Source: JBDFMH01 sp047238125
Lineage (GTDB): Bacteria > Pseudomonadota > Alphaproteobacteria > Sphingomonadales > Sphingomonadaceae
Assembly: GCF_047238125.1 (NCBI RefSeq)
Contig: NZ_JBDFMH010000001.1
Span: forward strand, 3,410,001-3,474,000
DNA length: 64,000 nucleotides
Direction: 5' to 3'
Shown here in pieces: positions 33,731-44,100 of the stretch. A program made the position numbers and the translations under genes. Every line of letters starts with the position of its first letter. The stretch's first letter is position 1. Under the pieces are notes generated by a model that searched no databases, was not told the origin of the DNA, and saw nothing but the letters and a program-made list of their open reading frames with translations.

Positions 33731-35293
33731 TCAGCCTCCGCCCGCCAGTTCCTCGCGTAGCGCGCGTTTCAGGATCTTGCCGCTTGCGTTGCGGGGCAGC
33801 GCATCGCGGAAATGGATCGCCTTGGGCCGCTTGAACGCGGCCAGCCGCTCGGCGCAGTGGGCGGCCAGCATGTCGGCATCGACGACATGGCCCGTTCGCG
33901 GGACGACGACGGCCGTGACCGCCTCGATCCATTTCGCGTGCGGCAGGCCGATCACCGCCACCTCGGACACGGCGGGGTGGGCATAGAGTGCTTCTTCCAC
34001 CTCGCGCGAGGCGACATTCTCGCCGCCGGTCTTGATCATGTCCTTCTTGCGATCGACCACGGTGATATAGCCATGCGCATCGCGCCAGCCGAGATCGCCG
34101 CTGTGGAACCAGCCGCCCGCGAACGCCTCCGCCGTGCGGACGGGATCGTCCCAATAGCCAGTCAGCAATTGCGGCGATCGATGCACGATCTCGCCGACTT
34201 CGCCCACCGCGACCTCAGCCATCGCATCGTCCACGATCCGGGTTTCGACATGCAGTGTCGGCCGGCCGGCCGATCCCAGTCGCTCGGCATGCTCCTCAGG
34301 AAATAATATGGTCGCGACGGGCGCGATCTCGGTCTGGCCGTACAGGTTCCACAGCCGCAGCCGGGGCAGGCGCGCGCGCAATTCTCGCAGCACCTCCACC
34401 GGCATGATCGACGCGCCATAATAGCCTTTGGCCAGCGCGCCGAGATCGGTGGCGTCAAACGCATCGTGGCGCAGCAGACCGATCCAGACGGTCGGCGGCG
34501 CGAAGAAGGAATTGGCGCGGTGCGCCGCCAGCAGCCGCAGCAAATTGGCCGGAGACGGATCGGCCGTGATGATGTTGCAGCCGCCCACCTGCAGCGAGGG
34601 GCCGATCATGCAATCGAGCTGTGCGCAGTGGTAGAGCGGCATCGCGTGCAGAGCGATCGTGTCCGCGGTCCATTCGCAATCGACGATGCAGCTCTGATAT
34701 TCCCATAGTACCGCATCGTGCGACAGCATCGCGCCCTTCGGTCGGGACTCGGTGCCGCTGGTGTAGATGATCTGCAGCAGATCGCCGCCGCCGCGCGTCT
34801 CCTGTCGGGGCGTAAGGGCACCGAACAGCGCATCCCACGCTGGTATGCCGGACGGCGCTGGCAGCGCTTCCCCGGGCAGGCCGTAGATCGCCTCGATACC
34901 CGGCGTGCGGGCAGCCAGCGCCACATCGATCGTATCGATATCGGCAAACAGCAGCCGCGCGCCGCTATGCGCCAGCACATAGCCGACATCCTCGGCGTTC
35001 AGCATGAAGTTGATCGGCACCAGCACGGCATCCGCACGCGCGACAGCAAATCGCAGGGCGATGAACGCATGGCTGTTGCGCGCGATCAGCGCGATCCGGT
35101 CGCCGGGGCGGATGCCGGCTTCGGCCAGACCATTGGCAAGCCGATCGACGAGGCGATCGAATTCGGCATAGCTCCACTGCATATCGCCGCAGAGGATGGC
35201 GGGCCGATCGCGATGGCGCAGCGCAGCGCGGCGCAGCACGCCCGATAGCGATTGGAGGCGGACGGTAGGCGGCGTGTCGGGATGGTCGCTCAT
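33731..35293 (-). CDS. Second acyl-CoA ligase / AMP-dependent synthetase
   Basis: This is a 520-residue adenylate-forming ligase. It has P-loop IIYTSGTESRPKGAMLSH, LYGQTE, hinge TVVDRKKDMIKTGGENVAS and C-terminal NASGKILKRALREEL. The second P-loop residue block (TESRP) differs from the usual TGxP but keeps the Ser/Thr and Lys. The N-terminal DRPAILCGDMQWSYAEFDRL is typical. It is convergent with the PQQ sugar dehydrogenase (17 bases between stops). Presumably it activates another acid of the same pathway. Confidence 0.87.
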   Translation of the reverse strand: MSDHPDTPPTVRLQSLSGVLRRAALRHRDRPAILCGDMQWSYAEFDRLVDRLANGLAEAGIRPGDRIALIARNSHAFIALRFAVARADAVLVPINFMLNAEDVGYVLAHSGARLLFADIDTIDVALAARTPGIEAIYGLPGEALPAPSGIPAWDALFGALTPRQETRGGGDLLQIIYTSGTESRPKGAMLSHDAVLWEYQSCIVDCEWTADTIALHAMPLYHCAQLDCMIGPSLQVGGCNIITADPSPANLLRLLAAHRANSFFAPPTVWIGLLRHDAFDATDLGALAKGYYGASIMPVEVLRELRARLPRLRLWNLYGQTEIAPVATILFPEEHAERLGSAGRPTLHVETRIVDDAMAEVAVGEVGEIVHRSPQLLTGYWDDPVRTAEAFAGGWFHSGDLGWRDAHGYITVVDRKKDMIKTGGENVASREVEEALYAHPAVSEVAVIGLPHAKWIEAVTAVVVPRTGHVVDADMLAAHCAERLAAFKRPKAIHFRDALPRNASGKILKRALREELAGGG

Positions 35294-35379
35294 GCGCGCT
35301 TATCGCCAGGAACCGCGCCGTGCGACAAGCCGGATCGCACCCGGCCGCCGATCTGGTCGACGGCCGGGCCGATATCCGA

Positions 35380-37608
35380 TCAGTTCAGATCGAACCGATC
35401 GGCATTCATCACCTTGGTCCAGGCCTTCACGAAGTCCTTCACGAACTTCTCGCCGGCATCGGCCGAGGCATAGACTTCGGAGATCGCACGGACCTGCGAG
35501 TTGGACCCGAAGAACAGGTCGGTCCGCGTCGCGGTCCACTTCTTTTCGTCGGTGGCGCGGTCGGTGCCGAGATATTCCTCGTCGCCACTTTCGTCGACTT
35601 CCTTCCAGGCCGTCCCCATGTCGAGCAGGTTGACGAAGAAGTCGTTGGTCAGCGTGCCGACCCGATCGGTCAGCACGCCGTGCGGCGAGCCGCCATGATT
35701 GGCACCCAACACGCGCAGGCCACCGACCAGCACTGTCATCTCCGGCGCGCTCAGCCGCAGCAACTGGGCGCGGTCGACCAGCAGCTCCTCGGTCGGCACG
35801 TTGTAACGCACGCCGAGATAGTTGCGGAAGCCGTCTGCCTTCGGCTCAAGCACATCGAAGCCTTCGGCGTCGGTCTGCTCGGCGCTGGCGTCGGTCCGCC
35901 CCGGCGTGAACGGCACCGCCACGGCATGGCCGCCGTCCCTCGCCGCCTTCTCGACCGCGGCGGTCCCGCCGAGCACGATCAGATCGGCGATCGACACCTT
36001 CTTGCCACCACCTGCACCGTCGAACTCGGCCTTGATGCCTTCATAGACGTTCAGCACCTTGGCCAGCTGCTCGGGCTGGTTGACCTTCCAGTCCTTCTGG
36101 GGAGCCAGCCGAATCCGTGCGCCATTGGCACCGCCGCGATGATCGGAGCCGCGATAGGTGGCAGCGGACGCCCAGGCGGTCGATACCAGTTCGGAAACCA
36201 TCAGGCCCGAACCGAGGATCTTCCCCTTGAGCGCAGCGATGTCGCCTTCGCCGATCGGCGCATAATCCGCCGCCGGTATCGGATCCTGCCACAGCAGATC
36301 CTCTGCCGGAACGTCGGGCCCCAGGTAACGCGCCTTTGGCCCCATGTCGCGGTGGCACAACTTGAACCAGGCGCGCGCGAACTGATCGGCGAAATAGGCC
36401 GGATCCGCGCGGAACTTGTCCATCACCTTGCGATATTCTGGATCGACCTTCATCGCCATGTCGGCGGTGGTCATCATCGTCGGCACCTTCACGCCCGGCG
36501 TATGCGCCTTGGGCGCGAGGGTCTCTTCCGGGTTGCCGACGGGCTGCCACTGCTTGGCACCTGCCGGGCTGCGAACCAGTTCATACTCATGGTCGAGCAG
36601 CATATCGAAATAGGTCATGTCCCAGTTGATCGGGGTCGGGGTCCACGATCCCTCGATGCCCGACGTGATGGTGTGATCGCCCATCCCGCTCTCATGGGTG
36701 GAGGTCCAGCCGAAGCCCATCTGCGCAATGTCGCTGCCTTCCGGCTCGACACCGACCAGCGATGCGTCGCCCGCGCCGTGCGCCTTGCCGAACGTGTGGC
36801 CGCCGGCAGTTAGCGCCGCGGTCTCGACATCATTCATGCCCATCCGCGCGAACGTTTCGCGAATGTCACGGGCAGACTGCAGTGCGTCGGGATTGCCGCC
36901 CGGGCCTTCCGGGTTCACGTAGATCAGGCCCATCTGGATCGCGGCGAGCGGGCTTTCCAGCGCCATCTCGCGATCGGGCTGGATGCGGGTCTGGCTGCTC
37001 TCGCTGCCGACCCATTCCTCCTCTGTGCCCCAGTAGATGTCCTTCTCGGGCTCGAACACATCGGCGCGGCCGCCGCCGAAACCGAACACTGGTCCGCCCA
37101 TCGATTCGATCGCAACATTGCCGGCCAAGATCATCAGATCCGCCCAGCTGAGCTTGCGGCCATATTTCTGCTTGATCGGCCAGAGCAGGCGGCGGGCCTT
37201 GTCGAGGTTGCCGTTGTCCGGCCAGCTGTTGAGCGGCGCGAAGCGCTGCGAGCCCGACGAAGCGCCGCCGCGGCCGTCGCCGGTGCGATAGGTGCCGGCA
37301 CTGTGCCACGCCATGCGGATGAAGAATGGGCCGTAATGGCCATAGTCGGCCGGCCACCAGGGCTGGCTGTCCGTCATCAGCGCGGTCAGATCCGCCTTCA
37401 CCGCCGCCAGATCGAGCGTCTTGAATTCGGCTGCGTAATCGAAATCCGGGCCCATCGGGTCGCTCGAAAGCCCGTTCTGCTGGAGGATATCCAGCGGCAC
37501 CTGGTTGGGCCACCAATCGCGGTTGGTACGGCCGAGCAAAGACCGCAGCGCCTTGTCTTCCTTCATCGGGCAACCGCTCAGCGGGTCACCGCTCGTCTTC
37601 GCGTCCAT
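35380..37608 (-). CDS. katG: Catalase-peroxidase KatG
   Basis: This is a 742-residue bifunctional haem catalase-peroxidase. The distal site is Arg-98, Trp-101, His-102 (FFIRMAWHSAGTYR). Tyr-230 (MGLIYVNPEGP) and Met-256 complete the Trp-Tyr-Met crosslink needed for catalase activity. The proximal His-271 is in TAGGHTFGKAHG. The duplicated C-terminal half is intact. GAGGAG precedes the ATG. It detoxifies peroxide; OxyR control is likely in this class of organism but is not shown by a clear site here. Confidence 0.96.
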   Translation of the reverse strand: MDAKTSGDPLSGCPMKEDKALRSLLGRTNRDWWPNQVPLDILQQNGLSSDPMGPDFDYAAEFKTLDLAAVKADLTALMTDSQPWWPADYGHYGPFFIRMAWHSAGTYRTGDGRGGASSGSQRFAPLNSWPDNGNLDKARRLLWPIKQKYGRKLSWADLMILAGNVAIESMGGPVFGFGGGRADVFEPEKDIYWGTEEEWVGSESSQTRIQPDREMALESPLAAIQMGLIYVNPEGPGGNPDALQSARDIRETFARMGMNDVETAALTAGGHTFGKAHGAGDASLVGVEPEGSDIAQMGFGWTSTHESGMGDHTITSGIEGSWTPTPINWDMTYFDMLLDHEYELVRSPAGAKQWQPVGNPEETLAPKAHTPGVKVPTMMTTADMAMKVDPEYRKVMDKFRADPAYFADQFARAWFKLCHRDMGPKARYLGPDVPAEDLLWQDPIPAADYAPIGEGDIAALKGKILGSGLMVSELVSTAWASAATYRGSDHRGGANGARIRLAPQKDWKVNQPEQLAKVLNVYEGIKAEFDGAGGGKKVSIADLIVLGGTAAVEKAARDGGHAVAVPFTPGRTDASAEQTDAEGFDVLEPKADGFRNYLGVRYNVPTEELLVDRAQLLRLSAPEMTVLVGGLRVLGANHGGSPHGVLTDRVGTLTNDFFVNLLDMGTAWKEVDESGDEEYLGTDRATDEKKWTATRTDLFFGSNSQVRAISEVYASADAGEKFVKDFVKAWTKVMNADRFDLN

Positions 37609-37741
37609 GCGTCTTCTCCTCGCCGGGTCCGTCTCGCAAAGGGGTACGAGCGGACATTGTTGAAACTGATGACAGCAGGCTAAGCGCCGCGCACTGATCT
37701 AGCAAATCAGTTAAAACAGTCTGCCTGATCGGAATCACCGA
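37609..37741 (-). promoter_or_regulatory. katG upstream region with repeated CTGAT elements
   Basis: The 133 bp upstream of katG are AT-richer than the genes. CTGAT occurs at 37666, 37694 and 37725, spaced 28 and 31 bases. The second forms the inverted repeat ACTGATCTAGCAAATCAGT (37693-37711). A further dyad ATCGG-AATCA-CCGAT spans 37728-37742. These are candidate binding sites for a peroxide-responsive or other regulator. No -35/-10 pair is unambiguous. Confidence 0.4.
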
Positions 37742-39871
37742 TTATCGCATTGGATCTTTCGCGCGGTCACCGCCGAGTTCCCTCTCCAGATAGATCGTCA
37801 CCATCGCCGCGCGTCGGGCGTCCTCGATCCGGTCCGCCCCGGCCGCATGGCCACCCTCGATCGCCTCCGAATAATAGAAGTCCTGGCCGAGCTCCGCCAG
37901 CCGTGCCGCGAACTTGCGGGCATGGCCGGGATGGACACGATCATCCTTGGTGGATGTGTAGATGAATGGGGCGGGATAGCGCACGCCCGCCTTCAAATTT
38001 TGGTAGGGCGAATAGCGCGCGATGAAAGCCCAGTCCGCCGGCACGTCGGGATCGCCATATTCGCCCATCCACGACGCGCCAGCCAGCAAGTGGGAATAGC
38101 GTTTCATGTCGATCAGCGGTGATCCCATCACGATCGCGCCGTAGAGATCGGGGCGCTGTTCCATCAGCACGCCGACCAGCAGTCCGCCGTTCGAGCGGCC
38201 GGATGCCGCCATCCTGCCCTTGGCGCTGACGCCGGTGCGCACGAGGTCTTCGGCAACCGCGTGAAAATCGTCATAGGCGTTCTGCCGCTTCTCACGCAGC
38301 GCCGCCTGATGCCAGGCCGGGCCATATTCGCCGCCGCCGCGGATGTTGGCCAGCACATAGGCATTGCCGCCTTCCGCCCAGAACAGCGCGGCCGGGCCGC
38401 TGCGATAGGGCTGCTCGGTCAGGTAGGTCGGCGTCTGCGCCGCCTGGAAGCCGCCATAGGCATGGATCAGCGCAGGCGCCGGGCCGGTCTGTCCCTTCCG
38501 GCGCACCAGGAAATAGGGGATGCGGGTACCGTCCTTCGAGGTTGCGAAGCGCTGCGTCACCTCGAACGCGCTGGCATCGAACCGCGCCGGCAGCGACTGG
38601 ACCGCGATCGGGCCGGCCCCCGGGCGCACCGCATAGAGCGTCGGCGGGGTCAGCATCGCCTCGACCGTTGCGAAAGCGAGATCCTCCTGGCCTGACGTCG
38701 CATCCAGCCGCACCGTCGCATTTGCCGGCAGCGGACTCGCCGTCTGCGCCCAGCGGCCGTCCGCACCCGCACGCAGCGCGACGAGCTTGCCCGAGACATC
38801 GTCGAGCAGCTTGACCCAGAGAACCGACTTGCCGGCCGCCACCTGCTCGATCGACTGCGTCTTGCCCGGCACCATGATGTCGCGGATCGCCACCGGTTTC
38901 CCCGCCACAAGATCCGGGATCGAATAGCCGACCAGCGCGCCTGCCTTGTGACCCTGCCAATCCTTGTCCAGCTTGGCGACGAGCAGTCCGTCGATCACGT
39001 CTTCCACCTCCGCCTCCTGCGGCAGCGGCGACGCGACAAGCCGGCCGTCGGGCGCAATATGGCGGACCTCGGTGCGATAGAAATCGATCCCGCGCATCAC
39101 CATCGGCCAGCTGGTGGTGGCATCGGTGATCACGGTCGGTGACAGGCGGACGTCGCCGGTCGCAGCCTCCGCGATGGTGGATGCCGATGCCAGCGGCGTG
39201 CCGCGCCGCCACCGCTTCACGATCCGCGGATAGCCCGATGTGGTGAGGCTGCCAGCCCCGAAGTCGGTCGCCACCAGCAGCGCATCGCCACCGGCCCACG
39301 CGACGTTGCCCTTGGCGGCGGGCAGCGTGAAACCGCCCTCGACGAACCGGGCGGATGCAATGTCGAACTCACGCTTCTCCGCCGCATCGCCGCCGCCGTC
39401 GGACAGGCTGACGATGCAGCGCGCATAATCGGGCGCGCGGCAGACAGCGCCGCCCCAGACCCAGCTGCGCGTCTCCGCCTTGCCCAAAGCATCGACGTCG
39501 ATCAGCGTGCGCCACTGTGGCTTGCCGGCCGCGAAGCTGGCGATAGGCGCGATCCGCCACAGCCCACGCGGGTTGGCCTTGTCGCGCCACAGGTTCAGCA
39601 CATTGCCGCCGATCACGGTGGTAGGCGTGGCGATCTGCCGATCGTCCTGCAGCAGATCGAGCGCGCGGCGGCGATAGGCTTCGTATCGCGGCGTACCTTC
39701 CAACCGCTTGTCCGCGCTGGCATTCCATTGCTTGACCTGCGCGATCGCCTTCGCGCCCTCAACATCCTCCAGCCACAGATAGGGATCGGCCGCCTCCGGG
39801 GCGGCGGCCGCCAGCAGCAGTCCGGCGGCCAGCGTAGCGAGGATCGAGGGTGCGGCGTGGCGCAGCGTCAT
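37742..39871 (-). CDS. Prolyl oligopeptidase (S9A) family peptidase
   Basis: This is a 709-residue exported serine peptidase. It has a signal peptide (1-27), the N-terminal DPYLWLEDVEG typical of prolyl oligopeptidases, a beta-propeller and a C-terminal alpha/beta-hydrolase. The catalytic Ser is in GRSNGGLLVG, Asp in TKDDRVHPGH and His in EGGHAAGAD. It cleaves short proline-containing peptides, here probably in the periplasm. A GCCGGCGC...GCGCCGGC hairpin (39915-39937) lies in the ~190 bp upstream, which holds nothing else clear. Confidence 0.9.
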   Translation of the reverse strand: MTLRHAAPSILATLAAGLLLAAAAPEAADPYLWLEDVEGAKAIAQVKQWNASADKRLEGTPRYEAYRRRALDLLQDDRQIATPTTVIGGNVLNLWRDKANPRGLWRIAPIASFAAGKPQWRTLIDVDALGKAETRSWVWGGAVCRAPDYARCIVSLSDGGGDAAEKREFDIASARFVEGGFTLPAAKGNVAWAGGDALLVATDFGAGSLTTSGYPRIVKRWRRGTPLASASTIAEAATGDVRLSPTVITDATTSWPMVMRGIDFYRTEVRHIAPDGRLVASPLPQEAEVEDVIDGLLVAKLDKDWQGHKAGALVGYSIPDLVAGKPVAIRDIMVPGKTQSIEQVAAGKSVLWVKLLDDVSGKLVALRAGADGRWAQTASPLPANATVRLDATSGQEDLAFATVEAMLTPPTLYAVRPGAGPIAVQSLPARFDASAFEVTQRFATSKDGTRIPYFLVRRKGQTGPAPALIHAYGGFQAAQTPTYLTEQPYRSGPAALFWAEGGNAYVLANIRGGGEYGPAWHQAALREKRQNAYDDFHAVAEDLVRTGVSAKGRMAASGRSNGGLLVGVLMEQRPDLYGAIVMGSPLIDMKRYSHLLAGASWMGEYGDPDVPADWAFIARYSPYQNLKAGVRYPAPFIYTSTKDDRVHPGHARKFAARLAELGQDFYYSEAIEGGHAAGADRIEDARRAAMVTIYLERELGGDRAKDPMR

Positions 39872-40062
39872 GCGGTGTCCTTTGTCGGAAGAGCGGCGCG
39901 AATACAGGGATATTGCCGGCGCGGGTCAAGCGCCGGCGGAACGGATTTGCCACGACATTGAGCCAACTTTGCCCGCCGCGGGGTTAGGGAAGGACCTTTT
40001 TTGTGACGGTGTGAGCAGAGATCGTGCGGCACCGATGTGGCACCCGAGGCGGTGATGCTCGG

Positions 40063-41106
40063 TCAGCCGTCGGGCGCGAACGGGCCGATTACTTCGGGGC
40101 CGGCGATCAGGTAGAACATCTCTTGGGCGGGCCTGCCGGCGTTGAGCGCCATCGACAGGTTGATTGCAAAGCTTGCCCCGCCCGCGGCATCGGGCACCAG
40201 CACGATGCGCTGCTTGTGGGCGGTGAAATCGTCGCGTCGCAGCATCAGCAGGGTGACTGGCAGCGCGCGGCTTCCCGCCGGTCCGTTGACGCGGCCGATC
40301 GCCACCAACACGCCGCGATCGCTGCGCTGGACGACCATCGAAGCCGGGGCAGACGAGGGCGGTGCGGCGAGATCACCGGTCGGGTTCGGCATCAGCCAGG
40401 CGGCGGCGGTCGCCGGCTCGGCCGGATAGGCGCGCGGCTCGCCTGAGATCGCGGTACGCACGGTCGGCGATTTCCAGTCGAAGTACAGCGCAGTGGTGGC
40501 CAGCAACCGCGCGCCTTCGCGCGCCTTGCCGAGCGGCAGTTCGAGCAGCGACACCTTCGGAAAGGCGGCCGATTCCCACGGCTCCGCCGGTTCGGGGCCG
40601 AACCGCGAGCGGCCGGACGGCATCACCGGCTTGCCCGATACGAACGGGAAGTGGAACGCCACGTCGCCGGTGACGAGATCCGAGATCGCCACGATCATGT
40701 TGAGCTGGGGCTGCACGTCCCACCGACGGTGCTTGTTCACTCGGCTGGCGAGGAGGACAGGCAGTGTATCGCTGCGCCGTGGATCGAGCCGGGCGGGCGC
40801 CGCCACCGACAGGAGCGGCTTCTGGATCGATGCGAGCGCCATTTCGAGCTCGTCGAGCTGGTCCTCTCCCAAATGTTCGAAATCGGCATCGGCAAAGGCA
40901 GGCAGCGGCGCCGGTTCGGGACGAGTGGCCATCATGGTTCTCCCGGCAGGGGACAGGGCAGGGGCAGGCGATGTTGCGACCGGTGCTGGTGGTGGCGGCG
41001 GTGGCGGCGCAGCCTGGCTTCCGCCATCGCAGCCTGCAGCGCCCGCACCCAGCGCCAGCAGCGCACCCAGCGCAAGGCCGATGCCTGCGCGTGCGGCGCG
41101 GATCAT
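40063..41106 (-). CDS. Putative lipoprotein, third gene of the effector-like cassette
   Basis: This is a 347-residue protein. Residues 1-25 form a signal peptide followed by Cys-26 (GAGAAGC), a fair lipobox although position -3 is Ala. A Pro/Ala tether (~30-60) precedes an unrecognised globular domain with beta-rich segments (NMIVAISDLVTGDVAFHFPF, VSLLELPLGKAREGARLLA, PVTLLMLRRDDFTAHKQRIV). The ATG overlaps the stop of the metallopeptidase-like gene as ATGA, so the two are made together. A periplasm-facing lipoprotein coupled to a putative effector could be an immunity or accessory protein; this is inference from position only. Confidence 0.68.
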   Translation of the reverse strand: MIRAARAGIGLALGALLALGAGAAGCDGGSQAAPPPPPPPAPVATSPAPALSPAGRTMMATRPEPAPLPAFADADFEHLGEDQLDELEMALASIQKPLLSVAAPARLDPRRSDTLPVLLASRVNKHRRWDVQPQLNMIVAISDLVTGDVAFHFPFVSGKPVMPSGRSRFGPEPAEPWESAAFPKVSLLELPLGKAREGARLLATTALYFDWKSPTVRTAISGEPRAYPAEPATAAAWLMPNPTGDLAAPPSSAPASMVVQRSDRGVLVAIGRVNGPAGSRALPVTLLMLRRDDFTAHKQRIVLVPDAAGGASFAINLSMALNAGRPAQEMFYLIAGPEVIGPFAPDG

Positions 41107-44100
41107 TGGACGTCGGACATTTCTTCGATCACCATGAAGCCATGGCACACTTCGCAGAAGCGGTGGATGCCGTCCGCGTCCGATTGCACCACCGGATCCA
41201 TCACGCAGTTGCGCAGCTCGCCCGCCTCATGGTGGAAGCAGTGCCAGCCTTGCCCCAGCTGCGAATTGGGATGGGTCGGGCCTTGTGGCAGCTGATTGCC
41301 GGGATTGATGACCTGGCGGAAGGCGTGGCCGCATTCGTGCACGATCGTATCGTTGAACTGGCGATCTGCCTGGCGGATGGTGATGATGCGCTGATTCTGC
41401 GATTCCCCGGCATAGGGGCCGGCGGCGCACTGAAGGTTCAGCGTGATCGTGATGTAATGCTGGTTGGTGATTAGCGATCCGCTGCCGGTGTCGGTCGGAT
41501 CGTTGACCGACACGTCGAACACCGATGTCCGGTTGGGATCGACGAAGACATGGCTTTCGCGCACCTTGCCGCGCTTGGCCAGTGTCCACTGCGCGGCCGC
41601 GTGATCATATTTGAACAGTTCGTAGCTGCCGGAACGGAATAGCGGTTTGCCGTTGATCGCCGGGCTGGACAGGCAGTGCGTGGTGCGTTCGGTTATCGGG
41701 AACGCACCGGCCAGCCGATTGGCGAGCACTACGGTCACCCGTTCGTCGCGGCCGTTGAGATCCCACTGCGCATCGCCGATCGCAACCGGCAGGGTCAGCG
41801 CAGCTGGCTTGTATCGGGTGTAGAACTTGTCCTTGTTGAGGTTGCTGATCATCGTCTGCATGCCGTTGCCAGCGCCTTCGTTGATCATATAGCCCACGAA
41901 CCGCGAATTGGGGATGCGCCGCATGTCCGCGTCGCTCAGGTCAAGCTGAGGCTTGGTGATCATGGTCGCGCGGACCGCATCGAAATTGGCAGTGGCGGCG
42001 GCCGTGCTCAGCGCCGGCGAGCCTGCCGCCTGGATCAGCTGGATCCAAAATTTGCGCCGTACCTCGACCGTGTTGAACTGCGGCGGCTCCTGCGCGTGCA
42101 GCGCATCGCCCGCCTCGTGTTGGCCCTGCTGCGGATCCTGGCTGATATAGATGCCGATCTTCGCCTTATCCCCGCCGTAGCGCGCAGTGACGAGCTTGCA
42201 CTTGGCGCTGCCATGGTTGGTGATGGCAGTGCGATGCTTGTCCGCGCCCCGCGTCAGCGTGTCGAACCAGTCGAACTTTATCGCCTGCGCCTTCGTCCAG
42301 CTACCGTCGATCCGCGGCCACATCTCATCCAGGTCGACGCCGTTGTTGGTCTTGCGGTTGGCGGCATCGGCCACCCAGCGGAAATAGAGTTTGAGCCCGC
42401 TCAGCGGCGGATGGATCTTGGCCTCCACCTCGACCTCGCGGCCCGCGCCGCCCTTCTTCAGGTTGGTCCACATCGTGTATTTCTTCGATCCGGCAGCGGC
42501 GCCGTCATCCTCCAGCCGCTCCGCGATCGGCGTCAGGTCCGCGGAGACGACCTCGATCACGGTGAAGCGGCCGAAATCGCCATAATGTTTGGGTATCTTA
42601 GGAATGGGCGGCGGATCGGTGCGGTCCATGCCCACCTCCAGCCCGCAATCGGACCAGTCCGATCCGGCGCTGGCGCCTTCGACCCAATAGGTCTTGGGGG
42701 CCGCTTTCAGCGCCGGCACGCCGATCTGCAGCGGCAGCGCGACCTCATTGCCGCCCTTTTCAGCATCGAACAGTTTCAGGATGCGCGATCCGCCGCCCGA
42801 TGCGCGTCGGAACTGGTCGATCACGATCATGTGCGCATCGCTGCCGGCCGGCCAATCGCCCGCCTCGAGCTTCAACACCTCTACTTTCGCGCGCGAAGCA
42901 TGCGCCGCGCGCTGCACACTCAGCAGGCGGCGACCGGCGACCTTGTCGGCATCGGTCATCACCTGCTGCACCAGCCCGGCATCGTCGTGCGGGCGCTTGG
43001 CGGGCTTGGTGGCGGCATCGTCATAATGGCTGAGCTTCATGGCCAGCCTGGCGACGCCGAATGTCTCGGTCGCAGGCGGGCCCGCCTCCACCATTGGATC
43101 GGTCGAGGGTGACAGCGTCAGGGTCATGTCGATCACGCCCTGGGTCAGCCCGCGAGCCCATAGCTTCACGCCGGCGCGTAGCTGATCGGCAGTGAATTTC
43201 AGGTTCGTCGCCAGTGTCCGGCAGGTCGGATCAAGGAACAGGCGCGACTTGCCCCCGGGCTGGAAGGTGCCGTGCCCGGTGTAGCGCGGATCGTGATTGT
43301 CGAGCCCCAGCTCGATGCGGGTCGGATCGGGCTCCAGCTTCGGCTCGCCAGGGCGCTGGAAGGTGTAGAGCGCCTGATCGAGCATCGCGACCTTGTATTC
43401 GGTCTTGATGGTGGGGCGTACCACGCCCACGTCCTCGATCGTGACGCTGTGGCTGACCGCGGCGTCGACAATGATCCGATCGTCACGCGCATCGCTCAAC
43501 GCCAGCGTGAAGGTGGCGCTCGCCCCGTCGCGATCGGCGGGGCGGACATAAAGATCCATCCCGGCCAGCAGCTTGGACACCGGATAGGTCAGCGGCCCGG
43601 CTACCGGATTGGTGAAGCCCGGATCGGTGAACAGATCGCATCCGCCCGGGGCGGGCGTAAGCGTGCCGGTGCCATCCAGCGTGTAGCCCAGGTTCTGCCA
43701 GGTCCGTTCGACCTTCAGCGTAATCTTGCCGTTCTCGCTCTTGGGGATGTCGGCGCGGCGGCGTTTCAGGCGATCCACCCCGCTGATCCGCGGCGTCACC
43801 TTCTCCTTCAGCCGATAGGGGCAGGTCTGCACCGGGCTGGCGACGCTGTTGGCCGGTAGCGTCGCCTGCGCGCGTTGCAGCGCATCCAGCACCGGCTTGT
43901 TCGGAACGGCCGGCTTCCACGCGGGCTTGGGTGGAACGGGCGGGGGCGGATCGGACCACGCAGACGGCTCGGCGGATTGCCAGGGGGTGGTCTGTGGCTT
44001 TGGCGGCACCGGTGGCGGGGCATCGGACCAGGCAGTTGGTTCGGCCGACCGCCAAGGTGTCGTCGCCGGCTGTGCGGGCGCCGCGGGCGGCTGGCCCGGG

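Noticed and set aside
39915..39937. Perfect 8-bp hairpin upstream of the prolyl oligopeptidase
   Set aside because: It has no T-run and no gene pair to separate; in GC-rich DNA such a stem can occur by chance.
43923..44063. Short direct repeats, considered as a CRISPR-like array
   Set aside because: There are only two copies, in frame, without spacers; they encode a protein repeat.
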